64,000 bases of DNA from Bacillota bacterium (GTDB lineage: Bacteria > Bacillota > Bacilli > ZCTH02-B2), in the NCBI GenBank assembly GCA_017577895.1, contig PKQY01000004.1, positions 1-64,000 of the forward strand. Reading direction: 5' to 3'. The position numbers and the translations under genes are program-made. The notes under the pieces are model-generated. The model was not told the origin of the DNA, did no database searches, and saw nothing but the letters and a program-made list of their open reading frames with translations. Positions 16,191-24,536 of this stretch are shown here, one piece after another. Within the stretch, counting starts at the first letter, position 1. Each line of letters begins with the position of its first letter.

Positions 16191-16991
16191 ATGACGTTGC
16201 TTTCATTGCGGGATGTGGATTTTGCATTCCGGCATGACGGAAGAATCTTCCCCGTCTTGCGTGGTTTTTCATTGGACGTCCGGGAGGGCGAATTTTTTTC
16301 GCTCATCGGAACGAGCGGCTCCGGGAAAAGCACCCTCTTCAAACTGATTACCGGACTTTTGGAGCCGGACGGGGGCGAGATTCTGTATCGCGGGGAGCCG
16401 TTCCGGCAACGGCTGGGCCGCGTAGGGTATATGCCCCAGCGGGACAGTCTGTTGCCTTGGCGCACGGTGCGGCAAAACGCCGCTCTCGCGTTGGAGATAA
16501 AGGGATGGCGGCGGAAAGCCGCCTTGCGCCGCGCTTCGTCATTTCTGTCGGCTTTTGGTTTGGAGGAAGTAGCCGATCATTATCCGCATCAATTATCCGG
16601 CGGGTTGCGACAGCGGGCGGCCTTTTTGCGTACCGTGCTGGGCGAACACGAACTGCTCTTGCTCGATGAGCCGTTTGGGGCTTTGGATGCGCTGACCCGG
16701 CTTCGCATGCAGGAATGGTTGTTGGGGTTGTGGCAGCGGTTGGAAAAAACGGTCTTGTTCATTACCCACGATGTGGAAGAGGCGATATTGCTTTCGGACC
16801 GCGTCGGTGTGTTGAGGGGCAGCCCCTTGTCGGACGTTTACGTCGTCGATGTGCCCCTTCCCCGGCCGCGGCCGTTGTCCGTGGTAACCAGCGAAGACTT
16901 TGTCGCTTTGAAATCCCGTTTGCTGGCGTTGATCGGCGAAGAATTTGGAACTCCCGTTGAAGGCCTGGACGTCGGACGGGAAGGAGGATAA
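16191..16991 (+). CDS. thiZ: thiamin-precursor ABC transporter ATP-binding protein
   Basis: An ATPase of the nitrate/sulfonate/taurine-type importer family, 266 residues from the ATG at 16191 (a GTG two codons upstream or a TTG at 16143 are alternatives). Walker A GTSGSGKST, signature LSGGLRQR, Walker B LLLLDEPFGALD and H-loop LFITHDVEEA are intact. With ThiX and ThiY it should import formylaminopyrimidine for YlmB and TenA. Regulated by the upstream TPP riboswitch. Confidence 0.88.
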   Translation: MTLLSLRDVDFAFRHDGRIFPVLRGFSLDVREGEFFSLIGTSGSGKSTLFKLITGLLEPDGGEILYRGEPFRQRLGRVGYMPQRDSLLPWRTVRQNAALALEIKGWRRKAALRRASSFLSAFGLEEVADHYPHQLSGGLRQRAAFLRTVLGEHELLLLDEPFGALDALTRLRMQEWLLGLWQRLEKTVLFITHDVEEAILLSDRVGVLRGSPLSDVYVVDVPLPRPRPLSVVTSEDFVALKSRLLALIGEEFGTPVEGLDVGREGG

Positions 16992-16994
16992 ACC

Positions 16995-17810
16995 ATGGGA
17001 GAGCGGTGGCGGCAATGGATAAAGACGTATCGGGCGCCGGCGGGATTTTGTTTGGCAATGCTCTTTCTTTGGGAGACGGCGGTTCGGGGATTGGACGTTC
17101 CCGCTTTTATTTTGCCGCCGCCTTCGGCCATCGCCGTGGCGTTGTGGGAACATGCCGACGTCCTGTGGACGGTACATCTGCCGGCCACCTTGTCGATTGT
17201 CGCGTTAGGGCTGTTGATCTCGGTGATCGTGGGCGTGGCCATGGCGGCGTTGATGACGTTGTTTCCGTTAGCGGAAAGGACTTTTTATCCGTTGCTCATT
17301 GTTTCGCAGACGTTGCCCATCATCGCGCTGGCCCCGGTGTTCATTCTTTGGTTTGGCTACTCCGTTTGGGGAAAAGTGGCGGTGACGGTTTTGATCAGTT
17401 TCTTTCCCATTGTCGTCAATACGTACGATGGTTTCCGGCGGGCCGACTCTGAATGGATGGATTTGCTCCGGGTGATGGGGGCCAACCGCTGGCAAATTTT
17501 TTTGAAGGCACAAGTTCCGGCGGCGTTGCCCATGTTTTTTTCCGGTTTGAAAATGGCCGCCGTCGTCAGCGTAATCGGCGCGACCATCGGAGAATGGCTG
17601 GGAGCCAACGAAGGATTGGGGTATTTTAGCCGTCGAATGGCGCACAGCGTGCGGGCGGCGCCATTGTTTGCTGCGATTTTCGTCTTGTCGCTGCTCGGAA
17701 TCGGGTTGTTTCTGTTGATTCAATGGCTGGAACGCCAAGCGATGCCATGGAAACGGGAAAGCGGGCGGAAAGAAGAAGCGGCGCTCCTCGACAAACCAAT
17801 GGGGGGATGA
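16995..17810 (+). CDS. thiX: thiamin-precursor ABC transporter permease
   Basis: A 271-residue inner-membrane permease of the SsuC/TauC type with about six membrane segments. The EAA loop (MDLLRVMGANRWQIFLKAQVPAALP) contacts ThiZ. It lies 3 nt after thiZ behind AAGGAGG, and thiY follows 3 nt after its stop, so translation is probably coupled. Confidence 0.9.
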   Translation: MGERWRQWIKTYRAPAGFCLAMLFLWETAVRGLDVPAFILPPPSAIAVALWEHADVLWTVHLPATLSIVALGLLISVIVGVAMAALMTLFPLAERTFYPLLIVSQTLPIIALAPVFILWFGYSVWGKVAVTVLISFFPIVVNTYDGFRRADSEWMDLLRVMGANRWQIFLKAQVPAALPMFFSGLKMAAVVSVIGATIGEWLGANEGLGYFSRRMAHSVRAAPLFAAIFVLSLLGIGLFLLIQWLERQAMPWKRESGRKEEAALLDKPMGG

Positions 17811-17813
17811 ATA

Positions 17814-18845
17814 GTGCGGATAAGATTTTCCGGCCGTTGGCGAACGTTTGCGTTCGTGATGTTGTTTCTCATTGTCTGCACCGGCGTGTTGTCGGCCTGT
17901 GGCGGGAGCGGTATGGATATGCCGGCGGATCGGGCCGATGAAACACAAAAGTTGCGCGTGATTTTGGATTGGTATCCGAACGCGGTACATGCGTTTTTGT
18001 ATGTCGCGAAGGAAAAAGGGTATTTCGCCGATGAAGGACTGGATGTGGAAATTCAAATGCCGTCGGAGACCAACGATCCGCTGCGTCTGGTGGCGGCCAA
18101 TCAGGCGGATTTGGCATTCAGTTACCAACCGCAGTTGGTCATGGCCGCGGCCGAAGGCGTACCCGGTGTAGCGGTGGCAGCAGTGGTCCGTCATCCGTTG
18201 AACGCGTTGATGGTCAGAGCCGACCATCCCATTCGTTCTCCTAAAGATCTGGAAGGGCGAACTGTCGGATACCCCTCCGTTCCGACCAACGAGGCGGTGT
18301 TGAAGACGATGGTGAAGGCCGATGGCGGGGATCCGGATCAAGTGCGCGTACAGGATGTCGGTTGGGAAATCATGCAGGCATTGAGCACCCAACGGGTCGA
18401 TGCGGTATTGGGCGGATATATCAATCATGAAAAACTGTTGCTGGAAAAACACGGTGTTCCCGTTCGGGTCATCGCCCCGGTGCAATACGGTGTTCCGGAC
18501 TATTACGAGCTCATCGTGGTGACCAGTCCGGACACGTTGGCAGAAAAACGGGAGGCCATTACCGCTTTCTGGCGGGCGGCTCAACGGGGATACACCGACG
18601 TCGTGGCCGCACCGGAAGAGGCCCTGGAAGTATTGTTCCGGCAACAAAGCGACGTATTTACGCTGGAAGAAGACATCGAACGGCAAAGCTTGGAGGTGCT
18701 GTTGCCGTTGATGGATGCCGGGGACCAACCCTTCGGTTATCAAGACGTGTCGGTGTGGGAACAAGTGATCCAGTGGCTTCATCAGGAAGGCGTCATTGAG
18801 CGGAAACCGGATGTGGAGGAGCTCGTCGTGAATTTGGTGGAATAA
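17814..18845 (+). CDS. thiY: formylaminopyrimidine-binding lipoprotein (NMT1/THI5-like)
   Basis: The substrate-binding component of the ThiXYZ importer, 343 residues, with a lipoprotein signal ending LSAC. The NMT1/THI5-like domain starts RVILDWYPNAVHAFLYVAKEKGYF and continues with QADLAFSYQPQLVMA and GRTVGYPSVPTNEAVLK, the segments that bind the pyrimidine in this family. GTG start at 17814; the upstream ribosome site overlaps the end of thiX (AATGGGGGG). Last gene of the operon, followed by a strong terminator. Confidence 0.92.
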   Translation: MRIRFSGRWRTFAFVMLFLIVCTGVLSACGGSGMDMPADRADETQKLRVILDWYPNAVHAFLYVAKEKGYFADEGLDVEIQMPSETNDPLRLVAANQADLAFSYQPQLVMAAAEGVPGVAVAAVVRHPLNALMVRADHPIRSPKDLEGRTVGYPSVPTNEAVLKTMVKADGGDPDQVRVQDVGWEIMQALSTQRVDAVLGGYINHEKLLLEKHGVPVRVIAPVQYGVPDYYELIVVTSPDTLAEKREAITAFWRAAQRGYTDVVAAPEEALEVLFRQQSDVFTLEEDIERQSLEVLLPLMDAGDQPFGYQDVSVWEQVIQWLHQEGVIERKPDVEELVVNLVE

Positions 18846-18847
18846 TG

Positions 18848-18884
18848 AAAAAACCGGCAGGACGGTTGAGCTGCCGGTTTTTTT
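18848..18884. terminator. bidirectional terminator between thiY and purK
   Basis: CCGGCAG (18854-18860) pairs with CTGCCGG (18871-18877). Six A precede and seven T follow, so the hairpin serves both convergent operons. Confidence 0.92.
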
Positions 18885-18931
18885 CGTCTGAGAGCTTTTA
18901 TTTCTTTTAACCTGTAACCACTCCGTTCGTT

Positions 18932-18959
18932 TCACGAGTTTTATCTCACGAGTTTTATC
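18932..18959. repeat. two tandem copies of a 14-nt unit at the end of purK
   Basis: TCACGAGTTTTATC occurs at 18932-18945 and 18946-18959. The second copy includes the purK stop codon, so the duplication changed only the non-coding side. Confidence 0.85.
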
Positions 18960-20145
18960 CGTGACATGTTTCAGTTTTGGCGACGGGCGGCAATGGGATG
19001 GACAACTTCTCGGCGTATAGGAGCACCGTCTCCAACGCTTCTTCCAAAGAAGGGGCCAGCACATTGATGTGGCCCATTTTGCGGCCGGGACGGGCCTCTT
19101 TTTTGCCGTACAGGTGCAATTTGGCTTCCGTTGGATAAACCGGCCAGTGTTGGAGTACCTTCTCCGGTTCATCTCCCAGCAAGTTGAGCATGACCACTGG
19201 CGACATCAGGCGGGCGGACCCGAGCGGGAGTCCGCAGATGGCCCGGACGTGTTGTTCGAATTGTGACGTGACGCAGGCTTCTTGCGTGTAATGGCCCGAG
19301 TTGTGGGGGCGGGGCGCCAGCTCGTTGACCAACAGGCGCTCCTCTTGCGTTACGAACATTTCCACGGCAATGAGCCCGTAGACGTTCATGCCTTCGGCGA
19401 TGGCCCGGGCCAGTCGTTCCGCTTCTTCCTGCAACGCCGGTGAAATGCGGGCCGGTGCCATGGACAGGCGCAAAATGCCGTTTTGATGGATGTTTTCTGC
19501 CGGAGGGAAACAACGTACTTCACCGTTGGTGCCCCGGGCGGCGATGACCGAAATCTCTTTGTCAAAGGGGATCCACTGTTCCAAAATCAGTTCCGGGCAT
19601 AGCGCCGACAAGCGCTCCCAGGCGGCCGGCGCTTCTTCCGGCGTCCGGATGACGGCCTGTCCTTTGCCGTCATATCCTCCCAAGGCGGTTTTCAGGACTG
19701 CCGGCGTTCCCAGCTCGGCCAACGCTTCGTTCAACTGGGACAACGTCTGTACGGGACGGAACGGGGCCACCGGAATGCCTAAAGATGCCAGTGTCGATTT
19801 TTCCCGTATGCGATGGCGAGTGATGGCGAGAATGTCTTTGCCTTGGGGGAGATAGTGCTTTTGTTGGAGCGCCTCCACCATGGCGTCGTCCACGTTTTCA
19901 AACTCATACGTGATGACATCGCAATGCTGGGCCATTTCAAGGGCCGTCTCGATGTCGTCAAAGGCCCCGGTGTAGGCGAAATCGGCCACCTGGCCGCAAG
20001 GGGAATCGGTTTGCGGATCGAGACAGGCGATACGATACCCCATTTCCCGCGCCGCCAGGGCCATCATGCGCCCCAGTTGTCCGCCGCCGAGAATGCCGAT
20101 GGTGGAACCGGGCTGGATGATCCGGTATTGCGATGTTTGCGCCAT
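18955..20145 (-). CDS. purK: 5-(carboxyamino)imidazole ribonucleotide synthase
   Basis: A 396-residue ATP-grasp enzyme that carboxylates AIR to N5-CAIR in purine synthesis. The N-terminal block TIGILGGGQLGRMMALAAREMGY, the ATP-grasp segment GGYDGKGQAVI, and NELAPRPHNSGHYTQEACVTSQFEQH are diagnostic. It follows purE after 76 nt on the same strand. ATG start with AAGGAGAG upstream. The other pur genes are not in the window, so purEK is a separate unit here. Confidence 0.96.
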   Translation of the reverse strand: MAQTSQYRIIQPGSTIGILGGGQLGRMMALAAREMGYRIACLDPQTDSPCGQVADFAYTGAFDDIETALEMAQHCDVITYEFENVDDAMVEALQQKHYLPQGKDILAITRHRIREKSTLASLGIPVAPFRPVQTLSQLNEALAELGTPAVLKTALGGYDGKGQAVIRTPEEAPAAWERLSALCPELILEQWIPFDKEISVIAARGTNGEVRCFPPAENIHQNGILRLSMAPARISPALQEEAERLARAIAEGMNVYGLIAVEMFVTQEERLLVNELAPRPHNSGHYTQEACVTSQFEQHVRAICGLPLGSARLMSPVVMLNLLGDEPEKVLQHWPVYPTEAKLHLYGKKEARPGRKMGHINVLAPSLEEALETVLLYAEKLSIPLPPVAKTETCHG

Positions 20146-20221
20146 GTGGGCGAATTCTCTCCTTCTGTTGGATTCGATTGCGGTTGAATCAATTCGTGCT
20201 ATTCATTCCTGCGCTGTTCAT

Positions 20222-20722
20222 CTATTCCAATGTGGATTCCAACACTTGTTTTTCGATGGCTTTCCGTCGCTGTATCAGCCGTTCGCGGATAATGGGATAT
20301 TTGTTGCCCAATATGTGGGCGGCATACAAGCCGGCATTGGTGGCTCCGGCTTGTCCGATGGCCATGGTCCCCACCGGTACGCCGCCGGGCATTTGGACAA
20401 TGGAAAGCAATGAATCCATGCCGTTCAGCGTCGATGTTTTTACCGGAACGCCGATGACGGGCAACACGGTTTTCGATGCGACCATACCCGGCAAGTGGGC
20501 GGCTCCCCCCGCCCCGGCGATGATCACTTCCAGGCCCCGTTCATGGGCCGTCTCGGCATATTGGAACATCCAGTCAGGCGTGCGATGGGCAGAGACGACT
20601 TTCTTTTCATACGGAATTCCTAACTCGTCCAAAATGGCGCAGGCGGCCTTCATCGTTTCCCAGTCGGAGGTGCTGCCCATAATGACCCCGACCAGCGGAT
20701 AGGTTGGCAATGCGTGTTCCAA
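20222..20722 (-). CDS. purE: N5-CAIR mutase
   Basis: A 166-residue enzyme that converts N5-CAIR to 4-carboxy-AIR, acting after PurK. The class I PurE motifs are clear: GVIMGSTSDWETMK, VVSAHRTPDWMF, IAGAGGAAHLPGMVA and LLSIVQMPGGVPVGT. TTG start at 20722 with AAGGAA 14 nt upstream. I found no purine riboswitch or clear promoter in the upstream gap. Confidence 0.95.
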   Translation of the reverse strand: MEHALPTYPLVGVIMGSTSDWETMKAACAILDELGIPYEKKVVSAHRTPDWMFQYAETAHERGLEVIIAGAGGAAHLPGMVASKTVLPVIGVPVKTSTLNGMDSLLSIVQMPGGVPVGTMAIGQAGATNAGLYAAHILGNKYPIIRERLIQRRKAIEKQVLESTLE

Positions 20723-20856
20723 CGGATGTCACCGTTCCTTTCGGCCATACAAAACCCGGTCATATCAAAGATTCGCATGATTGGTGAGAAGTCGTCTGAA
20801 CATCGCTCATCGGATACATGTGGCTGCCCTTTTGCGGGCGCATCTTGAAAAGGTGT

Positions 20857-21030
20857 TTATTGGTAGTGGTTTCGCGTCGCTTTTTCCCGTTGATATTCGT
20901 TGCGGGCTTCCCATTTTTCGCGAATCACGTCTTCATTCACCGGCACGCGCCGGGACGCTTCCCAACGGGCAATGCCGACGCCGATCAAGGCACCGACAAC
21001 CAGAGCCAACAAAATGCCTAATACAAACAT
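20857..21030 (-). CDS. 57-residue single-pass membrane protein
   Basis: A small gene with a perfect AAAGGAGG ribosome site and ATG at 21030. Residues 2-20 form one glycine-rich membrane helix (FVLGILLALVVGALIGVGIA), followed by a charged tail with the segment VNEDVIREKWEARNEYQREK. I do not recognise the family. It lies upstream of purE on the same strand, 134 nt away. The clear ribosome site, good start codon and amphipathic tail argue that it is real. Confidence 0.75.
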   Translation of the reverse strand: MFVLGILLALVVGALIGVGIARWEASRRVPVNEDVIREKWEARNEYQREKATRNHYQ

Positions 21031-21169
21031 CGGTCTGCCTCCTTTCTGCTTGTTACCATTTTACCACATAATTTGTCCATGGGCGGCCCCGAACGATGTC
21101 GGAACTTGACGGAAGAAATATCAGACAAAAAAAGATAGACATTTAAAAATATTATTTACTTTTGGTCGA

Positions 21170-21376
21170 TTGAATGGTATTTGTGAGCCGGTGGAAGTGT
21201 TGAAAACCATCCAGGAAGAAAAGATCAACGACGTGTTTCTCGTCCCGGCCATGTGGAATTTCCTCTTGGCTTCTTACAAGAAGCCGCGGAAAGTGAAATT
21301 TGTGGAGGCGCTGCCCCGCAATGCCGCCGGAAAAGTGCTGAAGCGGGTATTGCGCGAAACATATCGCACCGGATAA
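21170..21376 (+). pseudogene. remnant of an acyl-CoA synthetase (AMP-forming)
   Basis: A short open frame combining two separated pieces of a fatty-acyl-CoA ligase. Its first half (EPVEVLKTIQEEKINDVFLVP, then AMWNFLL) matches the middle of the adenylate-forming domain; its second half (SYKKPRKVKFVEALPRNAAG, then KVLKRVLRE) is the C-terminal catalytic-lysine block. Everything between, and the whole N-terminus with the AMP-binding motif, is missing, so it cannot be active. The start codon is doubtful. Confidence 0.85.
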
Positions 21377-21435
21377 CCAAATATGCATTAGTAAAACCGG
21401 GCTGAGACAATTGTGAATCCAAGGAGGATGGAATC

Positions 21436-21705
21436 ATGATCGTCAGCCGACGCGACAAAATCTGGATGATTGTTGCGGTGATTTGGGCCCTTCTCTTTTT
21501 GGGGCCGGGACTGTTGTTTTTTAACTTTGACGTCACCGTGTTCGGCATGCCATTGCTCTGGGTGGGAGCCATCCTTGGTTGGTTGATAGGGATCGTTTTG
21601 GTCTATGTGGCGGGCTACAAATTGACCTGTACCAATGTGGAGATTCGGGAAGAGGAGTATGCACAACCAATCAAAGCCGATATATCCGATAGCATCCAGG
21701 CCTGA
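21436..21705 (+). CDS. small two-helix membrane protein paired with the symporter
   Basis: An 89-residue protein with two hydrophobic segments (IWMIVAVIWALLFLGPGLLF and LLWVGAILGWLIGIVLVYVA) and an acidic tail. It sits 68 nt before a sodium:solute symporter; small DUF3311-like proteins often precede such symporters, and this arrangement suggests an accessory subunit. ATG start with CAAGGAGG upstream. The family assignment is tentative. Confidence 0.75.
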   Translation: MIVSRRDKIWMIVAVIWALLFLGPGLLFFNFDVTVFGMPLLWVGAILGWLIGIVLVYVAGYKLTCTNVEIREEEYAQPIKADISDSIQA

Positions 21706-21773
21706 AGGCGCTATAGATACGTCCTGCTTCAAGCGGATGCAAACAGAATGATATGAGCGGAAGGTGAAGGCTT

Positions 21774-23303
21774 ATGGATTCCTTTACTACGTGGTTGCTG
21801 GTTGGTGTCATTGTATATTGGTTATTTTGCATTCTCGTCGGTGTGTTTAGCTACCGCAAAGGAAGCATCGATCCGGCCGAGTATTTTCTGGCCGGACGAA
21901 GCCTGGGGCCGATCATTCTCGGATTGTCCATGCTGGCGACGGCTCAGAGCGCTTGGCTGATGCTCGGTCATCAGGGACAGGCCGCAGCTGTTGGCTTGGC
22001 TTATGTGGCGAACTATTCTCATGTGGTCTTCATGGCGATGGTTGCCCTGTTTTTCTTCGGACAGCAGTGGCTGTTCGGAAAAAGGTTCGGTTTTATGACG
22101 CCGGGTGAGATGTTTGGAGCCTATTACGGGGATTTGACGCGCATCCTGATGGTCATCCTGGGCGTGCTGTATGTCATCCCCTACAGCGCCATGCAGTTGA
22201 TTGGTGGGGGGACCGTGTTCGAAGTGTTGACCGGGGGCGCGGTCAATTTCACCCTCGGGACCCTTCTAATGGCTGCCGTAGTGGTGATTTACGTCTTTCT
22301 CGGGGGTTTAAGGGCGGCGGCCATTACCGACACGTTTCAGGGTGTGCTCCTTGTCCTCGGGATTTTTATCCTGGCCGGCGTGGTGCTGGCCAATGTTCCG
22401 GGCGGTTTTGCCGGGATCTTACAGGGCATTCAGGAGTTGCCGGAAAGCTGGCGCCTGCTCCCCGGTGAAAACGGTGCCTGGGGATGGCCCTTTGTCTTGA
22501 CGTACGCCATTGCCACGGTGGGAATTTACACCTCGCCGGTTTACACCATGTGGGCGTTCAGTGCCCGGAGTCCTCGGATCTTTCGCTGGCAATTGCTTGT
22601 CATCATGTCCATGATCGCCGGTTTTTACTATTTCATCCTTTCGCCGATTATTGGCGGCGGCGGCCGCATTCTTTTTGGCGCGCTGGAAAGAACGGATGCC
22701 CTGACGCCTATGATCATGGCGGAGTTGATGCCGACCGGTTTGGCCTTGTTGACGGCGATTGGCATTTTTGCTGCCATGAACTCGACGGCAGACGCCTATC
22801 TTGCATCCATCAGCTCGCTCCTGTCGCGGGATGTGTACAAACAATACATCAACAAGGATGCAACTCCCAAGCAGCAGATCCATTTCGGGCGATTCATGGT
22901 GGTGTTCGTGGTGGTCATCGGCTTGTTTTTCGCGATGACGACACGGGATGTCATTGCCTTGATTGGCGGTTTGGCCACCGCTTTTGGCTTGCAGACCGTG
23001 CCGGCCCTTTTGGGCATGCTCTATTGGCGTCGCCTGACGCCTGCGGGGGTGAATACCGGTCTGGTGGTGGGGATGATCACCGTGTTTTTAACCTATCAGG
23101 TGTGGCCGTATCCGCTCGGAATCCATTCGGCAGCTTGGGCGTTGGCAGCCAACCTGCTGGTCGCCTATATCGTCAGCTTGTTCACAAAGCCTGTCCCGGC
23201 AGAAAAGCAGCAGCAGTTCCGGGCAGTGTTGCAGGAAGGACAGAAGGTTTATCAGGAGCGGGAGGCGAAAGGCCTGAACAAGCTCCGTGTCTTTGCAAAG
23301 TAG
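21774..23303 (+). CDS. sodium:solute symporter family protein
   Basis: A 509-residue SSS-family transporter with about 13 membrane segments. Seen: the N-terminal DPAEYFLAGRSLGPIILGLSM block (the family's Na-binding start), the GGLRAAAITDTFQG segment and the FAAMNSTADAYLASISSLLSRDVYK segment with conserved Ser/Thr for sodium. The cytoplasmic tail is basic. The substrate could be a carboxylate, amino acid or pantothenate-like compound and is not resolved. ATG start with GGAAGGTGA upstream. Confidence 0.9.
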   Translation: MDSFTTWLLVGVIVYWLFCILVGVFSYRKGSIDPAEYFLAGRSLGPIILGLSMLATAQSAWLMLGHQGQAAAVGLAYVANYSHVVFMAMVALFFFGQQWLFGKRFGFMTPGEMFGAYYGDLTRILMVILGVLYVIPYSAMQLIGGGTVFEVLTGGAVNFTLGTLLMAAVVVIYVFLGGLRAAAITDTFQGVLLVLGIFILAGVVLANVPGGFAGILQGIQELPESWRLLPGENGAWGWPFVLTYAIATVGIYTSPVYTMWAFSARSPRIFRWQLLVIMSMIAGFYYFILSPIIGGGGRILFGALERTDALTPMIMAELMPTGLALLTAIGIFAAMNSTADAYLASISSLLSRDVYKQYINKDATPKQQIHFGRFMVVFVVVIGLFFAMTTRDVIALIGGLATAFGLQTVPALLGMLYWRRLTPAGVNTGLVVGMITVFLTYQVWPYPLGIHSAAWALAANLLVAYIVSLFTKPVPAEKQQQFRAVLQEGQKVYQEREAKGLNKLRVFAK

Positions 23304-23335
23304 TTCGCCGTTTTTGGGGCATGCCTGGTTATCTG

Positions 23336-23371
23336 ACGCCTTTCTGTCGGCACGTGCCGACAGAAAGGCGT
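23336..23371. terminator. 36-bp perfect palindrome after the symporter gene
   Basis: Each 18-nt half (ACGCCTTTCTGTCGGCAC and its complement) meets at a central CACGTG with no loop. The following bases contain only scattered T (TGATTGTTCTGACATTTTG), so termination may be weak. It could also protect the 3' end of the transcript. Confidence 0.65.
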
Positions 23372-23456
23372 TGATTGTTCTGACATTTTGCTTTACCTCC
23401 GGCATTCGCGTAGTATTAGCATTAGTGTGGAGCTGAATTTGCCGGAGGTGGAAGGG

Positions 23457-24536
23457 ATGCAAGACGAACAGCTGGCGCTTTTTCAGCGCCTGACGGAAGC
23501 GCCGGGGGCGCCGGGCTTTGAAGGACCGGTGCGGGAGATCATGGAAAGCGAATTAAAACGGTACAGTGACCGGTTGGTGGCGGATCGGTTGGGCGGTGTG
23601 TTCGGGGTGAAGGAAGCGTCCCCCGATGCGCCCAACGTCATGGTAGCCGGTCACATGGATGAAGTGGCGTTCATGGTGACGCAAATTACGGAAAAAGGAT
23701 TTATCCGTTTTCAACCGTTGGGCGGCTGGTGGGAGCAGGTGCTCTTGGCCCAACGGGTGAACATTGTGACCGAGCAAGGCGTTGTGCCAGGCGTCATCGG
23801 TTCGACCCCGCCCCATTTGTTAGATGAAGACGCACGAAAAAAACCGGTGCAGATCAAAAACATGTTCATCGACATCGGCACCGACAGCAAGGAGGAAGCG
23901 GAGGCGTTGGGCGTCAAACCCGGTCAGCCCATTGTGCCGGATACTCCTTTTACAGTGCTGGCCGGTGGCAAAAAGTTGTTGGCCAAAGCGTGGGACAACC
24001 GATACGGCTGTGCCCTGGCCATCGAATTGCTGCGGGAACTACATGGAGACACGTTGCCGGTCAATGTGTACAGCGGGGCTACGGTGCAGGAAGAAGTGGG
24101 GTTGCGCGGGGCAGCGGTGGCGGCCCAGCTCATTCGGCCCGACTTGTTTTTCGGCCTCGACGCGGGACCGGCGGGCGATACCCCGGGGGTCAAGGACGGC
24201 TTCGGCCGGCAAGGAGAAGGCGTGCTCATCCGGATTTACGACCGCACGATGATTTTGTTGCCGGGCTTGCGGGACTTTTTGTTGGACGTGGCCGAGAGCG
24301 AAAACATTCCGTATCAGTTTTTTGTTTCACAGGGCGGCACCGACGCCGGCCGGGTACACTTGTGGGGTGAAGGGGTGCCGTCGGCGGTCATCAGTATCCC
24401 GGCCCGTTACATTCACAGTCATGCTTCCATCATCAACCGCGACGATTACGAGGCGGCCAAGCGGCTGTTGGTGGCCCTCATCCGCCGCCTGACGCCGGAA
24501 ATCATTCGGGATCTTCAATATTCCCGTTCCCTTTGA
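23457..24536 (+). CDS. M42 family aminopeptidase
   Basis: A 359-residue cobalt/zinc aminopeptidase of the M42 (glutamyl aminopeptidase/FrvX/YsdC) family, forming large tetrahedral complexes in characterised cases. The metal ligands lie in VAGHMDEVAFM (His), KAWDNRYGCALAIELL (Asp), TVQEEVGLRGA (Glu-Glu), GLDAGPAGD (Asp) and ARYIHSHASI (His). The ATG at 23457 has GGAGGTGGAAGG directly upstream. Its 3' end overlaps that of the convergent NiaR-like gene by 22 bp. Confidence 0.92.
   Translation: MQDEQLALFQRLTEAPGAPGFEGPVREIMESELKRYSDRLVADRLGGVFGVKEASPDAPNVMVAGHMDEVAFMVTQITEKGFIRFQPLGGWWEQVLLAQRVNIVTEQGVVPGVIGSTPPHLLDEDARKKPVQIKNMFIDIGTDSKEEAEALGVKPGQPIVPDTPFTVLAGGKKLLAKAWDNRYGCALAIELLRELHGDTLPVNVYSGATVQEEVGLRGAAVAAQLIRPDLFFGLDAGPAGDTPGVKDGFGRQGEGVLIRIYDRTMILLPGLRDFLLDVAESENIPYQFFVSQGGTDAGRVHLWGEGVPSAVISIPARYIHSHASIINRDDYEAAKRLLVALIRRLTPEIIRDLQYSRSL

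Noticed and set aside
17268..19172. A 634-codon open frame on the minus strand
   Set aside because: It is antisense to thiX and thiY, has no ribosome site and low-complexity His/Gln/Arg-rich translation. G+C-rich coding DNA produces such shadow frames; similar ones at 8749-10335, 6931-8391, 30964-32880 and 51811-53385 were dropped for the same reason.
20723..20856. A purine riboswitch upstream of purE
   Set aside because: The conserved core bases of the purine aptamer are not present and no terminator pair is visible.
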